Notes: generated from the sequence alone by a model not told the origin. DNA of 64,000 bases from Mermis nigrescens (GCA_036768485.1 JAVLUZ010000154.1:37648042-37712041), one strand, 5' to 3'; counted from the stretch's first letter, positions 1-11,058 are shown. Program-made: numbers and translations.

Positions 1-420
1 CGCAGCCATTTTGCAGGGCTCAGTTGCCATTCTGGAGGGGTCAACCCCCTCGAAGAACACGTCTGGCTCTAACCCTAAACTTACTTATCCCGAATTCAGG
101 AATTTTACCCTCCTTCTGAACTCTGGACCTTGTGAAAGTATGTTATCATAAATATTGTACTGTAGGCAGTTACGCACAACCTTACGACTCACGAGTATCT
201 TTCTAGGCGCTATTGAATGTTTTCTCGTTTGAAATCTAATTTAAAATTTAATTTAATCCAAACGTTAAATCATTGAAACGTAATGGTTTTGAAATTTATT
301 TTCAATTACTTGTATGACGGCTTCTAGTTTTCAATCCAAGTGAGTTTGCTTGTTGTCTTCTTATCTTAGTGGTCTAATATTGGGTTACCGTTATTTAAAT
401 ATCATGCAATGTTTATTAAG
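1..420. other. Intron upstream of GalNAc-T exon A
   Basis: AT-rich intron. The first 70 bases (CAGCCATTTTG followed by a G-rich run and GAACACGTCTGG) match the end of the family C repeat at 17570-17605. No further exon was recognised. Confidence 0.5.
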
Positions 421-587
421 ATGTAGAGCCCAAGTATATCCGTCAGATTTGCCCCGAACTAGTATTGTGATATGTTATTACAATGAATCGCCTTCAGTGC
501 TAATCCGTATGATTAACAGTATATTGGATCGAACGCCAAAGGCTTTGATCGAAGAAATTTTGTTAATAGATGATTATAGTGATGCAG
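421..587 (+). CDS. GalNAc-T exon A: start of catalytic domain
   Basis: The exon encodes CRAQVYPSDLPRTSIVICYY and onward through NSILDRTPK and ILLIDDYSD, the nucleotide-sugar-binding start of the GT-A domain. The donor is GCAG/GTAAAT at 587/588, phase 1. The 5' boundary is uncertain. The AG at 419-420 puts the family-typical Cys-Arg start at the exon edge, while an AG at 368-369 after a better pyrimidine tract would add about 17 residues that do not look like the family. Confidence 0.88.
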
Positions 588-2102
588 GTAAATATATGCG
601 TTCTTCTGAAATCTCGCACGATTTAAATGGACAAATTCGAACTAGTTGTAGCAATTATCGTACTAAATGTGTGGAATTGTCATATGGGACTGGATTTGGG
701 AGTTTGTAATAATTGTAAAATTTATTCACAATCTTTGTTTTAGAAATTGATAAATTTTTATTTTTTGTTTGTGGAAATTACGAAAAAAGTACAGTTGTGG
801 CATTAGCAAGTTTTCTAATTGTCGTCGAAAATACAACTAATATATATAGCTGAGCAGCTATTAGTATTTTGCCAACAAATGCAAATAAAATTGCAAAGAA
901 ACAAAATAAATTTTCTTTCGTGCGTCAAAAAATATTTAATTCTGGCTTTCACAACTCGAAATCAATTTTGATACTAATTATCCTCTTTCCATCGTCTGTT
1001 TAATATAAATCATTGAAAACTCGTAGCCTATTTTAATTTTTGTCATTTTATTTTATATCTAGATCATTTATTACATAAACACATACGCAGTTCCACTTGT
1101 CTTTTTACGGTCGATGATGCATGGAGTATTTTGCAGTTTGTTCTTATTTGTACTTGTTAAAGAATATGAATGAAATGTTTAACAAAACAAATTCGAAATT
1201 CAATCTATTTTAAGTCGTAAGCAGGTAGCCGGGCTTGACTCAGCTTGTCATTTTGATACATTTGTAGAAAAATTCTGACGCTTTGCATCACACACGCACA
1301 GCATGGAAATTCTGGCGTGAGTGAAACTTTGAAGTACTCTTAAGCTCAAAAAAGGTGGATACGCCGTCAAAAATATTAATTTAGGCGTTTCGACGATGCT
1401 CTATATTTCCAGAGCATAAAAAACAAAAAATTCGAAAAAATTCGATTGACAAAATATAGTCAAAAAATGAGTCTATGGCGTGAAACGCCGAAAATAGGAC
1501 ACTGTTGAGTAAAAAAGGTACACTAAAAACGCCTAAGAAGCACCTTTTCTACAGACTTTCTTAATTTTTTTTGGAAAATCGCAAATCTGAGGGGTTGAAA
1601 AATTTTTGGGAGGGTGAAAACTTTTCTGGGGGATGAAGCTTCTCCCAGATCATGTATGCTTCGCACCAAATGCTTAATTTCCGTATCGTACTTTGAAAAG
1701 CTCTAAAATGGTGTACAAAGACAAAAGTTTCAACATTTCCAGAATCAAGCGGGTTGGATGCTATGCAATCAGTGATACAGGTACTTCTGATATATTTTTT
1801 GTACTCGTGTTAATTTGAAATGTTGTGGAAAGTTTTAGATCTTATAAAATTTTCCTTCACCATTGCACATATTAGAGCTTGTCGAGAATTGTTGAGGGAT
1901 GCTATTATTTTTGCCTAGCTCCTAGCAGTTTTCGAGCTATGTGACTTCAAGGATTTTCCTCTTGAAATAAAATCCTACAGTCACCCATGCTCTTGGTCGC
2001 TCGTATGAGAGAAAGTCGACATTTGTGCGATGAATTGTCCTTTTCCATGATTTCCTTAGCATTCTTTCAACACCTGGGATCTTTGTGTATATTTGTTTTC
2101 AG
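588..2102. other. Intron A-B with family C repeat
   Basis: The intron is AT-rich from 588 to about 1290. From about 1297 to 1660 there is a family C element (CAGCATGGAAATTCTGG at its start, GGCGTGAAACGCCG inside, AGATCATGTATGCT at its end). No coding sequence was seen. Confidence 0.6.
1297..1660 (+). repeat. Family C dispersed repeat (CAGCATGG...GGCGCGAAGCGCC...)
   Basis: Layout: GCACAGCATGG(G)AATTCTGG, then AAAGTGCC, GGTGGATACG, a GCGTTTC plus ATGCTCT plus AGAGCATAAAA block, the GGCGCGAAGCGCCG palindrome, AAACGC, and G-rich modules (TTCTGGGGG). Other copies lie at about 4390-4730, 11250-11640, 12650-13040, 15330-15860, 17228-17605, 18876-19190 and 42108-42425 (+) and about 33720-34030 and 38955-39372 (-). 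Partial copies are at 35935-36120 and 42830-43530. Borders are approximate and no TSD was resolved. Confidence 0.75.
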
Positions 2103-2236
2103 GCGAGGCTCAAAGGGAAGTAGCCGATTACGCAGAAAAGAATTGGCCTAAGCATTTAATAGAACTAATTAGAACAGATTCCAGGCTTGGATTAATTCGA
2201 GCTAAAATGTTTGGGGCTCATAGAGCGAAAGGAGAG
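2103..2236 (+). CDS. GalNAc-T exon B
   Basis: The acceptor TTGTTTTCAG/GC and the donor GGAGAG/GTAACT bound an exon that starts in phase 1 and ends in phase 0. It encodes GEAQREVADYAEKNWPKHL and then RLGLIRAKMFGAHRAKGE, the segment before the DSH motif, where the family has EGLIRGR and GA..A.GE. The phase matches both neighbours. Confidence 0.92.
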
Positions 2237-2518
2237 GTAACTGAATCTCATTTTATCGCCATCAATTGGTTGCTAAATTTTATTAAAATAAAACAATTCA
2301 TTGTGATTCCATTGCTTACTGTAATAAGTAATGAGATGCCAACAAGTAGGGCACTTGGAGAAAGAGTTGGTGATTGAATTGTTTAGAAAAATTATTATCT
2401 TCCTTAAATTAAAAATGGAAATAGATTAGAACATTTTCTTCAGGTCAGGTCCAATCGCTAGAATAAAAACATAGTGACAATGTTCTAATGAGCTATGTGT
2501 TAAGTACTTATGTACATA

Positions 2519-2989
2519 CAGACCCTTAGCCAGGGTTTAAGAAAATTTTTAAAATGTATAAACGTTTTTCAATTCATTTCATGCTCAGACACCGGAAATA
2601 TATTGCTTAAACTATCTGTGCAAGTGATTTCTCATCGTTCATATACAATTTCATATTTTTTCGTATTTATACTCAACCTTTGTGCTCCGCAAAGACAAAC
2701 AAGCAGAAAATAAGTGATAAAATTTTTTACAAAATTGCGACTAAAAAAATTTAACGGAAAAATTTGTTATCTTCTTTATGCCTAAGTCAAACTTGAGCGG
2801 TTTAAAAGACAAACATTATACAGAAACACTTATCCGGCGCAAAGCGCCGCAAAATGTTGCCTTTACTAGCTCAAGCATACTTAAAAAATCTGTTTTAGCG
2901 ACCCTGTAAATACACTTCGAGAATTTTTCATTTCTTTCTTCGGAGTACCCTTATAGGGGAAAAAATTTTTTGGCTTCGGTACGGACCTG
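2519..2989. mobile_element. Non-autonomous hAT-like element, CAGACCC/CAGGTCC termini
   Basis: The left end is CAGACCCTTAGCCAGG and the right end CGGTACGGACCTG. The element is flanked by a perfect 8-bp direct repeat TGTACATA (2511-2518 and 2990-2997). The 8-bp TSD and CAG...CTG ends are typical of hAT transposons. No transposase is encoded. The interior resembles the element at 9663-10222 and contains CGGCGCAAAGCGCCG. Confidence 0.85.
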
Positions 2990-3241
2990 TGTACATATAT
3001 TTACAAAAGTTCTTAAAAATTTATAACGATGCTAAAAACTTACAAAAGCTAAATAATTGGTTTTTTACAAATGTTGGTCTATATATAACTTCTGGTCGTT
3101 CTTATCCTAAATTTGAAATACATTATTAATTACATAGGCACCTCGACTCTTTCTGTGAGATATGTGATTTCACTTATTATATCTAATAATAATTAATTAT
3201 TCTTGCCTTTTATTTTTTATGATGGACGCAATGTTATTCAG

Positions 3242-3327
3242 GTGTTAGTTTTTCTTGATAGTCATTGCGAGGTGAACATTCAATGGTTAGAGCCGCTTCT
3301 TGCTCGTTTGAAGGACAATCCGCGCAG
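3242..3327 (+). CDS. GalNAc-T exon C: DSH metal-binding motif
   Basis: This 86-bp exon has the acceptor TTATTCAG and the donor CGCAG/GTGCTT (phase 2). It encodes [20 protein letters not shown], which contains the DxH motif (Asp-Ser-His) that binds Mn2+ and the UDP diphosphate in this family. Both catalytic metal ligands are intact, so an active enzyme is expected. Confidence 0.93.
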
Positions 3328-4731
3328 GTGCTTCTTTTCATCTTACATGTAACACTGGGATGGGGGATTCTCTTACCAAAAGTCGGTCGTCTTTCATCCT
3401 TAGACTCAGAATTTTCGACTCACCCTATCCAATTTTCGGCAAAAACCTACATTTTTCGGCTATTTTTATGTGATTTTCTTGCCATTTTGGTCAGAATTTG
3501 GTGGTCGATTCTCTCCTAAATTTTTTAGCTACACTCACCTAAATTTTTTAGCTACTTTACTTGATGAATGAGGCATGCATACATACTGGAAATTGGGGTT
3601 TCTACCAGGATTTTTGGAATGCATACCCCGCAGGCATGGATTCACAAAGTCAGGGTGGTCAGGGATGGGTTAAATCCGGGATTTATAATACAGTACTTCT
3701 GTTTTTTAGATAAATTAGATGGATATGGCTTGAAAATACATTATTTCTGGCCGAAATTGTCCGACAGTATCTAAGTTTCGGACCCCTTCACCCCCTCTTA
3801 CCCCTTTCTATGTGCATGTATATATGCCCTCAGGCCATTTCTGGATATATTATATTTACGAACAGCAGACTGTTCACGTCATTCATCCAGATCTTTTTCT
3901 TTTCTTATTTTGCGCATATTTTATGTTTCAAGTCATTCCATCGCTTTTCTTCGTTGTTTTTATGCAAACTTGCACGCTTAAAGATATCATTCGTGGGGAG
4001 TAAATTATAGAGAATTAAGTTTCAATTTTTGAAAAATGCGTATTTCCAAATAGTTTCACAGGCTACCCGCTGCTGAAGGGTGGGGAGTGTGGAATGACAA
4101 AAGTGTTCTAGCGATCAATTAACACAAGCTCATTTGACGACGTTTTCATATTATTAGCCTTTTAACTGTATATTCCTATGAGCATTTCAACACGCATTCT
4201 TCAGAATGACACAAAACAGTCGTTAGCTGTTTTAGACCACCATCCACTTTTTAGGGGCAGAATTAAGTGCAATGAAAATCGCTGTTGCGAAAATTTAATG
4301 TCAAATAACGTAGTTATCCATTGGAATCCCTTTTTATCTCCCTCATTCCAGAGCTTTAGACTTTTCGTATGTACGGATGACAAATGATAATAGATGCATG
4401 GAATTCTGAAGAGTCAACCCAAGTTTTCTTCAAAAGTATCTTTCCGGGCTTAGAAACGATAAACATGCGTCGAAAATGCAATCGTTTGACGCTTGTGAAG
4501 ATGCTCTTTCTTTCTAGAAAATAAAAAAACTAGGAAAATTTGCGGAAAAATCGGAGAAAATTGGAAAAATATAGTCAAAGTACGTATTCGATTTGAAGCG
4601 CCAAAAGGATTATATTTTCAAGCTAAGCGATCGCTTAAAACGCTTATGACAGTACATTTTCTAATGTTTTTCTTAAGAATAAAAATTTAAAGATAATTAG
4701 CATTTTGCGGAGGAAAGGGGTACTTGCATAC

Positions 4732-4905
4732 ATGTGTCAGGGAGTGGGAGATTCTCCACCCAAAAAGCCAGAAAATTTTTGACCTCTGATTTTCGAAAAA
4801 TTGAATTTTTGGTCGTTTTTACGCGTTTTTTTGGCCATTTTGGCCAAAAATTGGAGGTCATTTATCCCCCCCAAATTTCGAGCTGTCACGTCTATGGGCA
4901 GCAGT
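4732..4905 (+). repeat. Family D dispersed repeat (CATGTAAC...GGATTCTCCACCCAAAG...GAGCCGTTACATG)
   Basis: About 170-220 bp. It has GTGGGAGATTCTCCACCC, then GCCAGAAAATTTTTGACC, repeated GTTTTTGGCC phrases, TTGGAGGTCAT, and ends AATTTCGAGCCGTTACATG. Better copies show inverted CATGTAAC ends (39905-40130). Other copies are at about 3360-3530, 19790-20005, 30684-30905, 39360-39490, 40150-40355, 42650-42782 and 43738-43950 (+) and 14900-15110 and 43060-43250 (-). It recurs both in introns and between genes. Confidence 0.7.
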
Positions 4906-5245
4906 CACTTTTTTAGCCAAGCCCCACATATAGCATTCTTGCAAAATTTCCTCCCGCATTTATTGAGTATTGCATTACAAAATTTTTATAATGCTTTTTT
5001 CCTATTAACTCTTCGCTTTTTGGTAAAAAATCAAGGTCTTTTAAATTTTTAATGAGTATTGATTCGATTATTTGATTTATCATGTTGCTTACTGTCATGT
5101 AAATGGTTCGGTTGGTATACATATGTATATACCGATGGTAATCGAAGTTTTTCTTTTTCAATGTAGTCTGAGCATGTTTTTTTCAGTCTAAAATGTGAAT
5201 ACTTACATTACAAAGATTTTCGTATAAAATAGATTGTGCGTTTAG

Positions 5246-5404
5246 GTTCGTGTGCCCAATTATTGACATTATTGATTCGGATACTTTGAAGTATTTGGCT
5301 GCTCCAGTTTGCATAGGCGGATTCAACTGGGGTCTTAATTTTCTGTGGGATTATCCGGATTCGTCATACTTCAAAACGGATTATGACTACATTAAGCCGA
5401 TCAA
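5246..5404 (+). CDS. GalNAc-T exon D
   Basis: The acceptor GCGTTTAG/G joins in phase 2 with exon C. The exon encodes [16 protein letters not shown], then [14 protein letters not shown], and ends in IKPIK at ATCAA/GTATTT (phase 2). CPIID and GGFNW are conserved GalNAc-T blocks. The loop between NFLWDYP and KPIK is short and acidic/Tyr-rich compared with the human paralogues I can recall. Confidence 0.92.
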
Positions 5405-6144
5405 GTATTTATTCAGCTTTGTCGACTATTAACATTGCTGATTTAAATTTGGTTTATTTTGTACTTGTATCATGAATTTCTTTTTGTTGTCGATATTATT
5501 TATTTTTATTTCTCTCTTTTACTAGTTGGTTAGTGTACCTCGGCAACGGGGCCGGCATTTGGGATATTTATCCTAATTTAAGGTGTGAATAATGTTGCAG
5601 TAAATGCCAATAATGATCCTAAGATTAGCTCTAGGCTATAAAACCTCGAATTTTAATTTCTTTATCAAATTTTTTATTTGTATAATTAAAAAATATCGTA
5701 TCCTTATCTTATTTTCTATGTTTACCGTGTTTATTGCCTTTGGTTTCGCTTACATACTCGTAGAGCGATTCAAAATTTGTTTTTCGCCTCACTTTGTGCT
5801 GTGTTCAATTTCAGCTGTAATCAGTGAGGCATTGAAACGCGTGAGTTTTCATTTTTTGGCTGAAACCTGAAGAAGCCGACTAACTTAATTAAAAACGGAA
5901 AATCCGAATATACAAATTTCTTATTAAAAGTCCAAAAAGCTTTGATGATGAATGTAAAGCTTTCCTGCGGAGTGGAGAGAGGGGATGAGAAACTAGTTGC
6001 TAATGGTCAAGGTGGCAAGGAGGGATAAAATAAAGAATATATTGTCAGGGATTTGTGAACTCATGTCAAAATCGCTTAAAACATATTTTTCGACCTAAAC
6101 CGCGGGACTACTTGATTTCTGGACTCTTAAGCGAGGTGCGTACC

Positions 6145-6394
6145 ATACCTGGGCGTGGGGGGTTCGGGGTATGCACTCCCCCAGAAACCTAAACACCCCC
6201 CAGAAACCAAAATATCCCCCCAGAATTTAATTTTTGAAATTTTTCTTTGTTTTTTGCAAATATTTTGATGCCAATGGACAGTGCTCGATGAGAAACGTTG
6301 AAAATTGTGTTTTCGCCATACTATCATTTTAAAGGCCATTTTTGACTTGAAAAATCTTGCATCCCCCCCAGAATTTTGGTGGCACCCACCTATG
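6145..6394 (-). mobile_element. Family A MITE copy (about 250 bp)
   Basis: The copy runs from ATACCTGGGCGTGGGG to CACCCACCTATG and includes C-tracts (CCCCCCAGAA), GATGCCAATGGACAG and CGATGAGAAACGTTGAAAA. Its flanks GTGCGTACC (6136-6144) and CTGCTTACC (6395-6403) match at 7 of 9 positions, an aged 9-bp TSD. Confidence 0.8.
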
Positions 6395-7137
6395 CTGCTT
6401 ACCCACATCACCCCTTTCTATGTGCATGCGTGGTTGAGGTAGAATCCTAAATTTTTCGGGAATGTGTGCGTGACGTCCTCATCTGCTTCGTGACTTCCGT
6501 ATGTACATATGTAAATGTGTTTATGCTGAAAGACATTTTTACGCTTCTAAAATTTTTCGTATTCTTTCTACATAAATCCATTGCTTTATCACTAAATACT
6601 AAAAATTGCATCATTATGTAGTTCAGCATGAATGCTATATACATGGGTGGGTATACCACATACATACATCTTGCATATTCAGAAATAACAAATTTCACCA
6701 TCCCATGACCGAAATTTTGAATCTCACTCAGATTTTTCAACAGCATACATTAATGTTCTGTTTAACTTAGTTACATATGCATGTAGATACTAGTCTTTCT
6801 GTAACGTGATATGATTATTGTTTGTTACGACAAGACGTGCACGTGGAGGTTTGGGATCTAGACGCCCAGAATGGGAAAATACGAAATTTTTAGGAGAAAA
6901 TGAGGCAAAGTGAAGGCCAAAAATCGAGGGAATTGAAAATTTTATTTTCTTCAAAAATGCTTTAAATTGACTAGAAACAGTGTCTGAACGTAGTTTAAGG
7001 CGATTCTAGCACTTATAACAGTTTTTGAGGCCATTTTGGCCTAAAAAGTTCTATTTTTTACCCCCTTCCCGTACCGGCTAACCCCCTCCAGATCAGCCAT
7101 GATGTGCATCTATGGTTGTGTTGTGACCAAAGGTACA

Positions 7138-7345
7138 CAGCATGACCGATCTGGGGGTCAATAATTAGGTTTTTTGGGCCAAAATGCTCTCACAACTGGT
7201 ACAAGCGCTAAAATAGCATCAAAACTGCGTCATTAAACAATTTATTTCCGTTTTTGCCTTCATTTTGCCTCATTTTCTCGAGAAAATTTTCATTTTTCCA
7301 TTCCGTAGGTCTAGAGACCCTCTAAGCCCCACGTGCATGTCTGGT
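7138..7345 (+). repeat. Family E dispersed repeat (GCATGACCGATCTGGGGG...CCCCACGTGCATGTCTGG)
   Basis: About 200 bp. It has AGCATGACCGATCTGGGGG, AAGCGCTAAAATAG, TTGCCTCATTTTCTC, GGGTCT and CACGTGCATGTCTGG. A second copy lies head to head at 6836-7110 (-). Others are at about 25020-25180, 31618-31800, 33235-33480, 33480-33720 and 35095-35325. The 6836-7345 pair forms a long imperfect inverted repeat inside a GalNAc-T intron. Confidence 0.7.
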
Positions 7346-7403
7346 TTTGATTATGTAGCATGCTAGCATCTCAACGTGCTTACGAAGTTCACATGTTTTA
7401 TAG

Positions 7404-7456
7404 GTCGCCCACTATGGCAGGTGGTTTATTTGCTGTTTTCAAGAAGTACTTCGAGT
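7404..7456 (+). CDS. GalNAc-T exon E, with abnormal donor
   Basis: The acceptor TTTTATAG/G joins exon D in phase 2 and gives SPTMAGGLFAVFKKYFE, the conserved TMAGGLF block. The family pattern K-Y-F-x-E-[IL]-G needs the exon to end with GAG in phase 0, but the next bases are TATGTTAG rather than GTATGTTAG. The only nearby GT sites are GA/GTATGT, which breaks the frame, and TAT/GTTAGC, which adds a Tyr. A single missing G would explain this. Exact 3' end is uncertain (7454 to 7457). Confidence 0.82.
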
Positions 7457-7525
7457 ATGTTAGCAAATCATGATATGAGTCGCTTTTACCTAAAACCGTC
7501 TTGTGCATGAATAATTTTTGCGCAG

Positions 7526-7591
7526 GAAATCGGCGAATATGATCCCGGAATGAATGTTTGGGGCGCCGAAAATGTCGAAATATCGTTCCGA
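7526..7591 (+). CDS. GalNAc-T exon F: WGAEN motif
   Basis: The exon lies between acceptor TTTGCGCAG and donor CGA/GTAAAA, both phase 0. It encodes [20 protein letters not shown] plus FR. WGAEN is the family's WG(G/A)EN catalytic-site motif, and EISFR leads directly into the next exon. The frame is fixed by these motifs and does not follow from the only canonical GT near the end of exon E. Confidence 0.92.
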
Positions 7592-8877
7592 GTAAAATTC
7601 TTATTTATCTTCTACATTGTCCTTGTTTGTCAAGCATTTTATGTCACTTTTTCTCGTTTGTAGTCCTTTTTTGTTCTAAAACTTCAAATTTTACTTTTCT
7701 ATTACTCGTATTCTCCTGAATAAATTTTTTGATATATTCATGAGCAGGGGCGTAAGCAGGATTTTTTTAGGATAGCGGTCCGAAAATTGATCACCCTATA
7801 TTTAAATATGGATATAGCTGGAAGTACACAAAATAAAGTGCATTTTTAACGTTTCCGACCATCCACTTACATAATGAACAAAAGATCGATTGAAAAAAAA
7901 TTTTTTTTCATCTTTGTTGCGCATCCAAAAATTAGTCTTAAAACAATAATATTATATTTTTCTGAAATTTTGCATCGTCTCAGAAGAGACAGTCCTGTAA
8001 TCTCATCTTCGTAATTAACTTTTGTCGTGCAGGAAACCAGATCAGACCATAAGCTTAAACTCAAGTACCTTAGACGCGAAGCATCGAAAATTCAAGGTTT
8101 TCTTATGAAAAGATGCGAATTTTCATTATCTCATCTCCAAAATTTTTGGGTCTTAGGCAGTGGCCTTCCTCCCGCCCCCGAAATCGCATACATGTGCTGT
8201 ACATACAGGAGCGAAACAGGATTTTATCACGGGGGGGCGAAGCGTTCCTTGGCGAGATGTATACTATGACCAGAAAAGATTTCAAGAAATGCATAATTGT
8301 TGATTAATTCCGAACTCAGCGAAAAATCTGTTGCTTTAGTGGCCTGTGTGACTAGGTTCTCAATGTTATGCTTAACCTTGGCTCCTAAAATTTTCGAAAT
8401 TTTGTCTTAGCATTAAATTTTGGGGATTCACAATGAAAAATAATATAGAAAATTAATAAACCGGCTTGACGCGTCGGAACTTCTTTCGTCATACTTACCA
8501 TAATTAGCTCAAGCCTGGGCCTTTAAGATAGCAAATAGGATTGAAAAATAAGAAATCGGGTGCGAAGCCTCGGAAAATTCTCGATTTCCTCAAAAGTGGG
8601 CTAAAAATCTGTCTTGGCTGCTTTTTTAGTAGACTTCGAGAATTTCCAATTTTTCCATCAAGAACCTTTTGGCAAATAGAAATATATTTTTCGATTTTCA
8701 GAGAGTCTCCCCCGCCACCACCCCCTTCTTCTTTACTGGTTAAACCCCTCTGTATGTTCTGCTCACAAAAGGTAATAACCTTTATAGTGTACCCTTTATG
8801 CCATTTCGCAGTGAGATACATACGTGGGCGCATACCTGGGCAATGGCTGACGGTTCGCCCCGTCCAACTTCCAGCCA

Positions 8878-9020
8878 AAAGGGTGGGTGGATCCCTAGAC
8901 TCTGAAAAAGGTGGGTCTGTCCCTGAAAAAAGGTGGGTCTTTGCCTGAAAAAGGTGGGTCGTTCAGCTTAATCAGTGGGTCAGTCACTGAAAAAAGGTTG
9001 GTCCATCTATGAAAAAGGTG
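8878..9020 (+). repeat. Short degenerate tandem repeat GGTGGGTC..CCTGAAAAA
   Basis: About five units of 22-27 bp built on GGTGGGTCTGTCCCTGAAAA in a GalNAc-T intron. Units vary in length and sequence. No coding function is evident. Confidence 0.75.
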
Positions 9021-9219
9021 TCGAACAGTGTAATGGGATAGTTCCTGTGCATGTTTTGCAAACTGATCATGATATACTGTATCTAGCATTTCCTTAAATT
9101 ATCTCCAAAAATTTTCTCCCTGTACAAAACATAGCCCCGTCCAAGTTATCCCTTCGCCCCGTCCAACTTTTGGTTCGGCCCGTCCTGGTGATGGGCCGAT
9201 ATAGGGCATTGCCCAGGTG

Positions 9220-9454
9220 TGCCTGGGCGTGGGGGGTTTTGTGGGTATGCACCCCCGAAACCAAAATACCCCCCAGAATTCAATTTTTGAATTTTCTTGT
9301 TTTTTCCGCAATTTTTTTGATGCCGATGGATAGTGTTTGATGAGAAACGTTGAAAAATGGTGCTTTTTCGCAATACCACCATTTTTATCGCCATTTTTTG
9401 ACCTTTGAGAAAATTTTGCACTCCCTCCCAGAACTTTGATGCCGCCCACTTATG
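9220..9454 (-). mobile_element. Family A MITE copy
   Basis: It has the same layout as the 6145 copy: GCCTGGGCGTGGGG, C-tracts, GATGCCGATGGATAG, GATGAGAAACGTTG, ending GCCGCCCACTTATG. No clear TSD is left. It abuts a GC-rich stretch with repeated CGCCCCGTCCAACTT (8850, 9140-9165). Confidence 0.7.
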
Positions 9455-9662
9455 GTGAGATAGTTGTGCTGGGAAAAGGTATAAGTGTAAAAGAAACAGT
9501 CTAAAGTGTTCAGCCCAGTCACTTTTTTATTTCCCTTAAGTTTAATACTCTTACCTAAAGTGTTACTCGGAATGGTTTTGTGGAGGAGAAAACTTGTAGT
9601 CAGATATTTCAAATTTTAGCGTTTCTCCGTTTTCCATCGTCAATTGAATACATATTTACATC

Positions 9663-10222
9663 CAGGCCCGTAGCCAGGATTTTATTCGGGGGGGGCGGAA
9701 GTTTTGAAAGTCAGATATCTCGAGAACCGTTAGGTGGTAGTTAAAAATAAGGGCATTCTTTAACGTTTCTCAACGAACTCTACACAATAATAAAGAAAAA
9801 TTTGAAAAAAACAAAAATTTTCATGTTATTTCATGTGCGCGAGGGATTTATCATCGTCCACTTTATAAATATTTTTTTAATTAACTTTCAGTATTTGTGC
9901 TCAATCTCTGTACCTTGCAAAGAAAAAACGATCAAAAAATTAGTGATTCGGCGCGAACTGCCGGAAAAGTTGGACATTTTCTCCGTGTTTAACTCAAATT
10001 TTGAATGTTTAAAAGAAAAAATTATATAGAAACAATTAATCCAGCGCAAAGCGCGGCAAAATTTTGTGTTTACTACCGCAAAAGTATGCAAAAACCTGTT
10101 TTTTCGACTTTTTAAATGCACTTCGATAATTTTTTATTACTTCATTGGGAGACTCTTATGAGAAACGAAAAATTTTTTTTATCTCAGGGGAGGAACAACT
10201 GCTCCCCTTGGCTACGGGCCTG
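9663..10222. mobile_element. Non-autonomous hAT-like element, CAGGCCCGTAGCC termini
   Basis: The termini CAGGCCCGTAGCCAGG and CTTGGCTACGGGCCTG form an inverted repeat of about 16 bp. The flanks TTTACATC (9655-9662) and TCTACATC (10223-10230) are an 8-bp TSD with one mismatch. Interior phrases (TTTGTGCTC, GCAAAGA, a CGGCGC-type palindrome) match the element at 2519-2989, so the two belong to one family. Confidence 0.87.
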
Positions 10223-10575
10223 TCTACATCAACTGTAAATATTAGTCAACTTGCACAATTGAAAGCTCAAAATATTAATAAATTTAGTCTACCATTTCGA
10301 CAAAAATAGCTGAATTTCTGTCTTTTACGAGTAACTGAATAATATCTGCTTTTTTTATTAAGAAAGGAAAGGAATTGATATTTTATTTTAAAAAATAGAA
10401 AATATCGTACGCAAAAAATGAGGTGTCAATATTTTTTGGATTCGGAACAAGGGAACATCAATGAGTTACCGAAATCTGTTCTTACTACTCTTCAGCTTGA
10501 GCTCATTTCCAAAATCTTGAGATCTTATAGATGCACTATGAATAATGTCAATTAACTACGTAATTCGGTCAGATG

Positions 10576-11034
10576 CAGTGTTTTTTTTTGTATAAGGTAA
10601 GTTTGTACATGTACAAAGATGGTCCCCAAAAGTCATTGTACATTTCGTACACACAAATTTTTGGGTACTATAATATGGTACAGTAGTGATTTCAGTTTGG
10701 TAAAAACAGGGTTGTTCGACTTTTGGTAGTGTATTTTAACTAATTTCTGGGTCTCTAAGGGCAAAAATCACTAAAAATCGTCTTAAAATGGCGCGAAGCG
10801 CCGAAAAATTCGACATTGTTCCTTTTGAAATGTAATTTCTGCCATTGTAAAGATATATATATATAACACACAATTACTCATTTCAGCGCGAAGCGCCGAA
10901 AATTTTTGCGAATTTCAGACCCTCTTAGCAATTTTTGTCTTCTCCACAAATCTTTGTACATGTACATACAAAGACGGTCCCGAAAACTCTTTGTAAATCG
11001 GGAAAAATCTTTGCCGTGTACAAAAAAATACGTG
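10576..11034. mobile_element. Family B (GTACAAAG) element, 459 bp, just upstream of GalNAc-T exon G
   Basis: The ends CAGTGTTTTTTTTTGTA and TGTACAAAAAAATACGTG are inverted. Flanks GTCAGATG (10568-10575) and GTCAGGTG (11035-11042) form an 8-bp TSD with one mismatch. Subterminal GTACATGTACAAAGA motifs and two palindromes of the GGCGCGAAGCGCC type lie inside. The insertion ends 24 bases before exon G. Confidence 0.82.
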
Positions 11035-11058
11035 GTCAGGTGTAATGTTTTTGATCAG

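Noticed and set aside
8504..8948. Overlapping 124- and 135-codon frames on opposite strands
   Set aside because: They lie over a CCCCCGCCACCACCCC-type tract and a short tandem repeat and show no protein similarity.
9130..9180. Repeated CGCCCCGTCCAACTT as a possible regulatory site
   Set aside because: It recurs near 8850 as part of a repeat remnant in an intron, with no positional relation to a promoter.
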